In this document: one piece after another, positions 5,902 to 11,437 of the stretch
How positions within the stretch are numbered: the first letter of the stretch is position 1
How the letters are laid out: every line of letters starts with the position of its first letter
NCBI RefSeq assembly: GCF_045223415.1
Contig: NZ_JBEQZJ010000068.1
Span: 1 to 11,437, forward strand
Source: Hoskinsella mucinilytica
Lineage (GTDB): Bacteria; Bacillota_I; Bacilli_A; Erysipelotrichales; Erysipelotrichaceae
DNA length: 11,437 nt
Reading direction: 5' to 3'
Position numbers and translations under genes: made by a program
Notes under the pieces: generated by a model
Database searches by the model: none
Seen by the model: only the letters and a program-made list of their open reading frames with translations
What the model was told of the DNA's origin: nothing

Positions 5902-8407
5902 ATGATCGTTTTCTGATTTCCACAGGACCGAATAATCCACTAGGCTCACTTGGTTCACTTAAAGAGAACATATCATGAATTTCTTTATCCAGGGTATTGG
6001 TAACTTCAATTGATAAATGATGCTTTCCTTGTGTTAATCGATCGATTTCATATTGATAAACCGGTGTGATACGATAACCTAAATCGATATCATCTAACCA
6101 TACCTGTATGGTTTCATAACCTTCTTCGATATGAAGCAATGCTTGTTCGATATCCATTGGACAATCAAAGTCAATTTCATAGCGGAAGGTACCACACGTA
6201 CTAGGATATATCGTAGATAAATCAACCAACTTATGTAACGTCTTGGTATCATGAAACTGTGGATACGCTTGAGCACTTGCATAGCTGAGCTTCCATGCGC
6301 CATCGATGCGAAGATATGTTGTGCCAAAGGTATAAGGAGTTTCCCCACCTTCGTTTTCTACGATGATACAAGAACCATAAGGTCCCAGCAACAAGTCTTC
6401 CTCAAATGCATAGGATTCTTTTGTATAGACATCGATACGCTTTCCTTTTAATCCCGGTATGCTGGTTTCTATCGTTTGTTTTGGATGTACATTGACAAAC
6501 ATATGATATTCTTCGTTTCCTTTTGTGTAATGATAATAGCGAAGCCATGGCTCATAGCTGCTTGTTTGATGATCAAATAATCCTTGTTCATGTAATGTTT
6601 TTGATAATTGATCTAAGGAAAGGATCGGAAACGTTGGTAATGTGATAGGATCGCTACGATCGTATAAGTGAGATGGTGCTTCCTCTAGAATAAATACAGG
6701 AAAATCATACCGTTTGGCGTCTTGTAGAAATTGCATGGTTGCTTCTCCAATGTATTCATTGTATGGTAATATGAAACATTGATAATAGATACCATTGATA
6801 CATAAGCCCTTTTCATCCAACTTCATTGGATAACGTTTATGATCAATGAAAACATCTGCGCAAATAAAGTCAAAATCAATCTGATGTCTGGTTAATTCTT
6901 TCGCAACCTTTTGCATCGGCATGAACTTTCCGCTCCATTCCCCTTCTGCATGATATAAAACAGCGGCGCTTGGATGTGGCATACCATCACTGAATAAGGT
7001 ACCCATTTGTTGAAGATAGCGCATCAAAGAAGAGAAATAGCGAAATTGCGGATTATGCCCTTGCGCATAGAAATGTGGAGGGCAGTCCACATCAGGAAAG
7101 GAGGCTTGTGAAAAGGCATGTGGTACAAAGTAATTGATTCCACTGACCAAAAATAAATCAGCGATCCATTTCATTTCCTTTAACCCTTCATGCCAACCAA
7201 AGGCACCGAACACCTCAGCCATACATCTTCCCTTTTTCAAAGGATCGATATGAGCCAAAGAGCTTCCCAGTTTGGCAAGTGCATAGTGAAAGAATTCCAT
7301 ATCCCATGCGCCACGTCCATAGGAATGATAACCTTCATCCATACCGGGTAGCACCTGATTGATAACGATATCGACTCCTGCCATGTCTTGGGCGGCAAGG
7401 GCTCTGAAATAATGACCGGCTCCTACACCCAAACGAGCGTGAGAATCCTTATCTTCAATCACATGTCCGATATGCATGACACCATGATTTCTACACCAAG
7501 TACCGAGTTGTTCATCAAAGCATTCTTGATATAATCGGGTTGCGATATCCATATACTGATGACGATTTCTACCGGCATCTTCACTATCCATCCATAACGA
7601 AGCCAATGCACAAAGATGTTCTTCCTTCATGGCTTGTTTCCATCGATCCTCTAATTCTTTTGACCAAGGAAGTGCCATCGTTTCTTTTCCGATCAAACTA
7701 TCCGCATTGACGCCTTTTTCATTCATAAAGCCCGGCTCATCTGAAAAGAAGCCTAAAATCGTCTTACCGAATTCCTCTTTGAAATGTTCATAGTGTGGTT
7801 CATAGACGGCTTTGATCAACACCTCACAGGAAGCTCGATCGACCATATTGATATAATCATCCTGATAACCGCTTTTTCTGCTTGTATACAACATACAGAT
7901 TCTCGCATGACCTGCTTCAACATCAAAGAAAATCTGATCATCTCTGAGTTGATAGGTTAGTTCTTGAACATGATCGTTTTGGATGATCAATGCGCCATAA
8001 AAGACCTCGCTATCATCAAATGGATTTTTCAAATAGATAGAAGCCGATGTTTGTGGTCCGACGATATCAAACATACGATGAATCAACACCGTTTTTCGAT
8101 GCTCTGGATAATGCTCCTTGATCCATCCATTGGCATATCCGGTTGGAAAGTGGCTATCATCTAACAGCCATACCTTCATATCGAGTTGTTTACATAGATC
8201 AATGATAAATGATAGATCTTCCCACCATAAATCCTTACAAAATGCCGGATGTGGTCTAGACTCTATACATACCTCATGGATATTGCTTTCTTTCATTTTA
8301 TACAGATATTCTTTTATGACTTCTTTTGATTCCCCTTTTTGCCATAAAAAGGGCAACACTCTACTTTCATAGGTACCATCAAGTACCTGTTCGTATGTTT
8401 TATTCAT
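5900..8407 (-). CDS. Cytoplasmic GH106-like glycosidase, putative alpha-L-rhamnosidase
   Basis: This 835-residue protein resembles the glycoside hydrolases related to GH106 alpha-L-rhamnosidases. An N-terminal catalytic region (about 1-480) carries VWLLDDSHFPTGYA (79-92), FFSDEPGF (220-227) and RCMAEVFGAFGW (394-405), all rich in the acidic and aromatic residues expected of an active site. I cannot assign the catalytic acid with confidence. A C-terminal beta-sandwich (about 695-830) ends with PSGLFGPVEI, a closing motif typical of this group. No signal peptide or membrane segment is present, so it acts in the cytosol, unlike the longer secreted GH106 enzymes of Bacteroidetes. The start has AGGAGG 4 bases upstream. 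It lies 49 bases behind the PTS permease gene with no promoter seen, so they form an operon. Expected role: release of L-rhamnose from an imported, probably phosphorylated, rhamnoside. Another glycosidase specificity remains possible. Confidence 0.72.
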   Translation of the reverse strand: MNKTYEQVLDGTYESRVLPFLWQKGESKEVIKEYLYKMKESNIHEVCIESRPHPAFCKDLWWEDLSFIIDLCKQLDMKVWLLDDSHFPTGYANGWIKEHYPEHRKTVLIHRMFDIVGPQTSASIYLKNPFDDSEVFYGALIIQNDHVQELTYQLRDDQIFFDVEAGHARICMLYTSRKSGYQDDYINMVDRASCEVLIKAVYEPHYEHFKEEFGKTILGFFSDEPGFMNEKGVNADSLIGKETMALPWSKELEDRWKQAMKEEHLCALASLWMDSEDAGRNRHQYMDIATRLYQECFDEQLGTWCRNHGVMHIGHVIEDKDSHARLGVGAGHYFRALAAQDMAGVDIVINQVLPGMDEGYHSYGRGAWDMEFFHYALAKLGSSLAHIDPLKKGRCMAEVFGAFGWHEGLKEMKWIADLFLVSGINYFVPHAFSQASFPDVDCPPHFYAQGHNPQFRYFSSLMRYLQQMGTLFSDGMPHPSAAVLYHAEGEWSGKFMPMQKVAKELTRHQIDFDFICADVFIDHKRYPMKLDEKGLCINGIYYQCFILPYNEYIGEATMQFLQDAKRYDFPVFILEEAPSHLYDRSDPITLPTFPILSLDQLSKTLHEQGLFDHQTSSYEPWLRYYHYTKGNEEYHMFVNVHPKQTIETSIPGLKGKRIDVYTKESYAFEEDLLLGPYGSCIIVENEGGETPYTFGTTYLRIDGAWKLSYASAQAYPQFHDTKTLHKLVDLSTIYPSTCGTFRYEIDFDCPMDIEQALLHIEEGYETIQVWLDDIDLGYRITPVYQYEIDRLTQGKHHLSIEVTNTLDKEIHDMFSLSEPSEPSGLFGPVEIRKRS

Positions 8408-8430
8408 AGAACCTCCTAACTATCACAGGA

Positions 8431-8450
8431 AGCCGTCAATCATGACGGCT
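8431..8450 (-). repeat. Perfect inverted repeat between PTS and glycosidase genes
   Basis: Arms AGCCGTCA and TGACGGCT (8 bp, no mismatch) enclose a four-base loop. It begins 6 bases after the PTS stop codon and ends 23 bases before the glycosidase start. No U run follows it in the minus direction, so it is not a standard terminator. It more likely marks an RNA end, a processing site or a partial terminator that sets the expression ratio of the two genes. Confidence 0.7.
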
Positions 8451-8456
8451 ATGTAC

Positions 8457-9824
8457 TTATTTTTGTGGATCTGTCATGATATAAGCAATGACGGCGGATA
8501 CGGCAAGAGCTATTAAAGCACATGCAATAAAACCATAGAAGCTAATATCCAAACCAGCTGGGTTGATCATAGATGGTATACGGAATAATCCATCTCCACC
8601 CATAGAATACATGTTGGCACCAAGTGCCGCAAGGATACCACCTGAGATTCCTCCACCGATCCATGCTGCCGCAAAGCATTTGATTTGCGGTAATGCAATC
8701 GTATAGATGGTAGGTTCCGTTACTCCACATAAGCAACTTGCCATACCACTAAAACCTACTGCACGTTTTTCTGCATCTTTCACCTTTAACGCATAGCCTA
8801 AAGATACACCGGCAAGAGCCCAAACCGTTAGTCCTAAGACAGCATTGATCGGATCCGCACCCAAGGTCACGATATTATTAATCAATACCGGAATAAAGGC
8901 AGCATGCAGACCAAGCAATACCATCAACTGCCAGAAAGCACCAAACAGAATACCGCCTAAGATCGGACTAAAGTTAAAGATATTCAATACGGTAGAACTT
9001 AATATATCAGACACCATATTCATAACAGGACCAATCGCTAACCAAGCCAATGGTACCGTAATTGCCAAAACGATCAAAGGTACGATCATTAATTGAATCA
9101 TTTGCGGTATGATTTTCTTTGCGCCCTTTTCAAGTAAACTTGCGACATAGGATGCAAGAAGAATCGGGAATAGTGTATTAGAATATGTGGCATTGGTAAT
9201 CGGAATACCTAGAAAATCCAATGCAACCTCTCCTGATAAGGCAGTGACCAAGCTAGGATAAACTAGTGCAGCACCGATGGTTGCCGTTACATAAGGATTA
9301 CAGTTGAATACCTTCCCAGCTGAGAAACCGACAATGATCGGCATGAAATATAACATTGCATCTGCCGCCGCATACAACAATTGATATGTTCCACTATCCT
9401 TTGTTAACATGCCCACTGTCACAAAAATGGTTAAGATTCCTTTTAAAATACCACCGGCAATCATAGGACCGATCATCGGCATGATCATACCACTGATCGT
9501 TTTAAAGAATCGATTAAATAAAGTATCCTTTTTTCCACTAGATGCCACAGGTTCACTTTCCGTTGATAATCCGGCAACCTTCTTTACATCTTTGATCACT
9601 TCATTCACATGTGTTCCGATGATAACTTGATATTGACCACCCTTATTCATGACCCCTTTTACACCTTTGATTGCTTTTACTTCCTCTGTATTAGGAATGG
9701 TGTCATCTTGTAATACAAAACGTAAACGAGTCATACAGTTTTGTACACTGATGATGTTTTCTTTTCCCCCTACTGCTTGAACGACTTCGCTCGCAAGCTG
9801 TGTATAATCTTGTTGTTTAGCCAT
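8457..9824 (-). CDS. PTS beta-glucoside-type permease, IIBC component without IIA domain
   Basis: This 455-residue membrane protein couples sugar uptake to phosphorylation. The EIIB domain (about residues 4-80) has the phosphorylation cysteine in SVQNCMTRLRF (C30). After a polar linker (about 85-102) the EIIC domain (about 105-453) forms roughly ten hydrophobic segments, with GLHAAFIP (H307) and CGVTEPTIYTIALP (E370), the substrate-site signature of the glucose/beta-glucoside superfamily. No EIIA domain follows; the protein ends after the last membrane segment, so a IIA from elsewhere is needed. The chosen ATG is 8 bases after GGAG; an ATG two codons earlier is only 2 bases from it. The gene heads an operon with the GH106-like gene and has an AraC-type element and a cre site at its promoter. 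Substrate is not readable from the sequence; context points to a rhamnose-containing glycoside with a free phosphorylatable sugar. Confidence 0.92.
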   Translation of the reverse strand: MAKQQDYTQLASEVVQAVGGKENIISVQNCMTRLRFVLQDDTIPNTEEVKAIKGVKGVMNKGGQYQVIIGTHVNEVIKDVKKVAGLSTESEPVASSGKKDTLFNRFFKTISGMIMPMIGPMIAGGILKGILTIFVTVGMLTKDSGTYQLLYAAADAMLYFMPIIVGFSAGKVFNCNPYVTATIGAALVYPSLVTALSGEVALDFLGIPITNATYSNTLFPILLASYVASLLEKGAKKIIPQMIQLMIVPLIVLAITVPLAWLAIGPVMNMVSDILSSTVLNIFNFSPILGGILFGAFWQLMVLLGLHAAFIPVLINNIVTLGADPINAVLGLTVWALAGVSLGYALKVKDAEKRAVGFSGMASCLCGVTEPTIYTIALPQIKCFAAAWIGGGISGGILAALGANMYSMGGDGLFRIPSMINPAGLDISFYGFIACALIALAVSAVIAYIMTDPQK

Positions 9825-9853
9825 AATCATATCTCCTTTTCTTTAGATTCATG

Positions 9854-9868
9854 ATGTCAGCGCTAGCT
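9854..9868 (-). promoter_or_regulatory. Probable cre site (CcpA) just downstream of the PTS transcription start
   Basis: The plus strand reads ATGTCAGCGCTAGCT, matching the cre consensus WTGNAANCGNWNNCW in all but one of the fixed positions (C for A at position 5). It lies about 7-21 bases after the predicted start of the PTS transcript, where CcpA would block transcription. This would place the PTS-glycosidase operon under glucose repression. Confidence 0.45.
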
Positions 9869-9881
9869 TATTGACACTTAT

Positions 9882-9908
9882 AGTATAACGTGATGAAAGG
9901 ACTTTCAA
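9882..9908 (-). promoter_or_regulatory. Promoter of the PTS-glycosidase operon
   Basis: On the minus strand TATACT (9882-9887) is preceded by TTGAAA (9903-9908) with a short 15-base spacer. The short spacing would make the promoter weak alone and fits activator dependence. The predicted start near 9875 gives a leader of about 50 bases. Confidence 0.55.
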
Positions 9909-9922
9909 AATAACGCACTTTG

Positions 9923-9946
9923 ACGGAAACATTATCTTTTTTTGCA
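9923..9946 (-). promoter_or_regulatory. Putative AraC-family operator upstream of the PTS gene
   Basis: A 24-base site with minus-strand core GCAAAAAAAGATAATG followed by TTTCCGT. It matches the distal site of the IIB promoter in 21 of 24 positions. Its near edge is 36 bases above the -10 box. It lies just outside the araC-type coding region, which ends at 9951. Confidence 0.7.
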
Positions 9947-9950
9947 AACA

Positions 9951-10925
9951 CTAATAATGCTCATCCTCAATCATTTTACGATATTCATGTGGTGTCATCG
10001 TATATTTTTCTTTGAATATCTTATAGAAATAAGTGATGTTCTCATATCCAACAGCTTGCATGATAGAAGTGATGGATAATTTGGTACGCATCAATAAATC
10101 AGATGCTTTGTTTAACCTGGTTTCCTGTACCAATTGTTTAAAGGTAACACCGGTATATTTCTTTACGATACGACATATCTTGTAATCGGGCTGATTTAAT
10201 TGTGCACTGATGGCTGCCAAACTACCTTCTTCATAATGTTCATCAATATATTTTAATATATCTAAACTTAGTTTCTTTTCATAATTATCCACAGAATATA
10301 CTTCAATTTCATCACTATGTTTGATTAAATTCACCAATAAAAGTCCAACCAATAACTTGATAGAGATACTACTGGTAAGATCAGGTTCATATAGTTCTGT
10401 GATGATTTTTTCCATATTTGCCTTGATCGATCCTTGTTTGGATACCTTATAATATAAATATTCACCTTTTGAAGAGTTGGAATAAATGGTATTCATAATG
10501 AAATTTAAGATCACATTATCGATATCCGCTAAAGAGAAGATATATTGAAAAAACTCAGGTTTGATGATGAAATTAATGATGATATCCTCTTTTTGTGCTG
10601 CCTTTATCTCATGAGAAATCACGGTATTCAACATCATTAATTCCCCTTCCTTCATCGTGATCTGTTTCCCATCTATGATTTGTGTGAGCTTTCCTTTGTA
10701 CACATATTGTAATTCGACATAGTTGTGTTTATGTATCGGAAAATCAATGAATCGGGTATGTTTACGAACACTGATCAACTGTTCGGGAAGCAATAACTTA
10801 TCCTTATCGATCACAAAATTCTTATCATCCGTATACAGACTTTGATCTACCGTATTTCTTCCGTTTAATATTTCAAGTTCTTCTTCCGTATAAGCAAATA
10901 ACTTTGTCAGTATCTCTTTTTTCAT
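9951..10925 (-). CDS. AraC-family transcriptional regulator, probable activator of rhamnose genes
   Basis: The 324-residue protein has the classic two-part layout. An N-terminal cupin-like sensor region (about residues 50-120) contains FPIHKHNYVELQYVYKG, an IDGKQI strand, and EGELMMLN before a further histidine (SHEI), as in sugar-sensing AraC members. A C-terminal DNA-binding domain (about 218-320) has two helix-turn-helix units: LAAISAQLNQPDYKICRIVKK, and ITSIMQAVGYENITYFYKIF followed by TPHEYRK, the family signature. The start has GGAG 9 bases upstream, within the end of the IIB gene, and only 4 bases separate the two genes. It is co-transcribed with the IIB gene and sits directly upstream of the PTS operon. 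A common element in front of the IIB, PTS and rhaB transcripts is the obvious candidate target. It resembles RhaS/RhaR in role, but the actual inducer is not known. Confidence 0.92.
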   Translation of the reverse strand: MKKEILTKLFAYTEEELEILNGRNTVDQSLYTDDKNFVIDKDKLLLPEQLISVRKHTRFIDFPIHKHNYVELQYVYKGKLTQIIDGKQITMKEGELMMLNTVISHEIKAAQKEDIIINFIIKPEFFQYIFSLADIDNVILNFIMNTIYSNSSKGEYLYYKVSKQGSIKANMEKIITELYEPDLTSSISIKLLVGLLLVNLIKHSDEIEVYSVDNYEKKLSLDILKYIDEHYEEGSLAAISAQLNQPDYKICRIVKKYTGVTFKQLVQETRLNKASDLLMRTKLSITSIMQAVGYENITYFYKIFKEKYTMTPHEYRKMIEDEHY

Positions 10926-10929
10926 ATGA

Positions 10930-11229
10930 TCAAGCTCCTTTGTTCACAATTTTTTGAATCTGTTGTAATGTATGCTGAGCATCTAGCGTGGAATATTCAA
11001 AGCTATCGATCATCAAGATATGATCCTCATCGGATACATAAGGCATCACCATTTTTTTCGCATAAGCACATTGTGGACTTAACAACAAGATATCCGCACA
11101 TTGACGAAGCTCATGAATGCTACAGGAGGATAATTGAAAATCGATCTGCTTTTGTTTTGCCAAAAGCTTTAGTTTCTTCATAAAGATCGATGCACTTACA
11201 CCTCCGCTACATACTAATATGATATTCAT
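10930..11229 (-). CDS. Stand-alone PTS IIB protein of lactose/cellobiose type
   Basis: This 99-residue cytosolic protein resembles EIIB of the lactose/cellobiose family. It opens MNIILVCSGGVSASIFMKKL; C7 sits at the end of the first beta-strand and is the expected phosphorylation residue. The following loop is CSGGVSAS where family members usually show C-x-x-G-M-S-T-S. LLLSPQCAYA (about residues 48-57) corresponds to the family LLGPQ-x-x-Y segment. GAGGTGG lies 6 bases before the start. No matching lactose-type IIC or IIA is present; the window's only permease belongs to the structurally different glucose/beta-glucoside superfamily and carries its own IIB domain. It is the first gene of a transcript with the AraC-type regulator, 4 bases apart. 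It may be a phosphate-responsive partner of that regulator, or belong to a permease coded elsewhere. Family call is fairly firm, role is not. Confidence 0.8.
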   Translation of the reverse strand: MNIILVCSGGVSASIFMKKLKLLAKQKQIDFQLSSCSIHELRQCADILLLSPQCAYAKKMVMPYVSDEDHILMIDSFEYSTLDAQHTLQQIQKIVNKGA

Positions 11230-11263
11230 ATCGTACCACCTCTACCTTCTCTTTTCTATCCTA

Positions 11264-11269
11264 ATTATA
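11264..11269 (-). promoter_or_regulatory. -10 box of the IIB-araC promoter
   Basis: A consensus TATAAT on the minus strand, giving a predicted start near 11257 and a leader of about 28 bases before the IIB start. No good -35 hexamer lies at 16-18 bases; that region is occupied by the proximal copy of the shared element (TGCAAA at 16 bases). The distal copy begins 36 bases above the -10. Confidence 0.65.
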
Positions 11270-11291
11270 AGGAATTTTATCCTATTTTGCA
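11268..11291 (-). promoter_or_regulatory. Proximal copy of the shared element, overlapping the -35 region of the IIB-araC promoter
   Basis: The minus-strand sequence TGCAAAATAGGATAA (11277-11291) is identical over 15 bases to the distal copy, 37 bases away. The 24-base window defined from the other sites runs into the -10 box here, and its non-core half is not conserved. Binding here could repress or modulate expression of the regulator. Confidence 0.6.
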
Positions 11292-11304
11292 TTATCCCAT
11301 CAAT

Positions 11305-11328
11305 ACAGAAACATTATCCTATTTTGCA
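11305..11328 (-). promoter_or_regulatory. Distal AraC-type operator of the IIB-araC promoter
   Basis: Minus-strand core TGCAAAATAGGATAATG followed by TTTCTGT, 21 of 24 identical to the PTS site. It begins 36 bases above the TATAAT box, the same geometry as the PTS and rhaB promoters. A further lone GGATAA (minus strand, 11292-11297) lies between this copy and the proximal one. Confidence 0.65.
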
Positions 11329-11437
11329 CAAACAAGAAAATGACCCATAAATGGATCATGTGAAAACAAAGTCTCCACACCTGAGTAGATTCCTCGCTCC
11401 CTCAGTAACATCGTTTTTTTTGATAGACCTTCTCCAT
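11319..11437 (-). CDS. Possible 3' end of an unidentified upstream gene, two competing frames
   Basis: Two minus-strand frames enter from the right edge. One (from 11435) gives 38 residues ending in GIYSGVETLFSHDPFMGHF and LVCAK, with TAG at 11319-11321 inside the distal operator. The other (from 11436) gives 26 residues ending in LLRCGDFVFT, with TGA at 11356-11358 at the foot of a terminator-like hairpin. The first looks more protein-like; the second agrees better with the hairpin. I do not recognise either peptide, and codon use (AGG, CGA, GAG) is unlike the neighbouring genes. The stretch may also be non-coding. Confidence 0.3.
   Translation of the reverse strand, partial: GEGLSKKTMLLRERGIYSGVETLFSHDPFMGHFLVCAK
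11331..11358 (-). terminator. Probable intrinsic terminator upstream of the IIB-araC promoter
   Basis: Minus-strand stem UGAUCCA paired with UGGGUCA (7 bp, one U-G pair, UUUA loop; 11341-11358) followed by UUUUCUUGUUUG. It would end the transcript entering from the right and insulate the IIB-araC promoter. Confidence 0.6.

Noticed and set aside
8118..8372. Plus-strand open frames of 60-85 codons lying opposite the large genes, here and elsewhere in the window.
   Set aside because: They are shadows of real minus-strand genes, with no family resemblance and no sensible ribosome sites.
9855..9876. Inverted repeat TGTCA with 12-base spacer to TGACA at the PTS transcription start.
   Set aside because: Only the five-base outer arms pair and the centre is not symmetric; the cre match explains part of it better.
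9871..9876. TTGACA on the plus strand, a consensus -35 hexamer.
   Set aside because: There is no -10 box at a proper distance on that strand and no plus-strand gene downstream.
1..11437. tRNA, rRNA, CRISPR arrays, insertion sequences, prophage or defence genes.
   Set aside because: None is visible; repeats are limited to the operator copies and hairpins described, and all long genes are metabolic or regulatory.

Overview
The window looks like part of a low-GC Gram-positive (Firmicutes) genome, most likely a gut Erysipelotrichia-type bacterium. The evidence is the A/T-rich sequence, strong GGAGG-type ribosome sites, short U-tailed terminators, PTS transport and a good CcpA-type cre match. UGA is used as a stop (the rhaB kinase gene and the small IIB gene), so this is not a Mollicutes code. 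The taxonomic placement is an impression from protein style, not a search result.

Every gene reads on the minus strand, so transcription runs from high to low coordinates. In that order: a possible tail of an unidentified gene (11319-11437); a small PTS IIB protein and an AraC-family regulator (11229-9951); a beta-glucoside-type PTS IIBC permease and a large cytoplasmic GH106-like glycosidase (9824-5900); the rhamnose trio rhaB, rhaA, rhaD (5771-2349); an unidentified 130-residue protein with HTH-like segments (2281-1889); a GH1 6-phospho-beta-glucosidase (1786-362); and a histidine phosphatase cut by the window edge (294-1). Intrinsic terminators lie after the GH106-like gene, after the GH1 gene and upstream of the IIB gene. 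No stretch over 300 bases lacks a gene.

Together the genes read as a rhamnoside-use island. L-rhamnose has no C6 hydroxyl and RhaB needs unphosphorylated rhamnulose, so the PTS is unlikely to carry free rhamnose. A better fit is a rhamnose-containing disaccharide or glycoside that is imported and phosphorylated on its non-rhamnose sugar. The cytoplasmic GH106-like enzyme would release rhamnose, RhaA/RhaB/RhaD would convert it to dihydroxyacetone phosphate and L-lactaldehyde, and the GH1 enzyme could cleave the remaining 6-phospho-beta-glucoside. This substrate assignment is inference.

The most striking non-coding signal is a shared element, GCAAAAWARGATAA (minus strand), found upstream of the IIB-araC, PTS-GH106 and rhaBAD transcripts. 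It begins exactly 36 bases upstream of the -10 box in all three cases. A second copy overlaps the -35 region of the IIB-araC promoter. This is probably the binding site of the AraC-family protein encoded in the window, which would make the three transcripts one autoregulated regulon.
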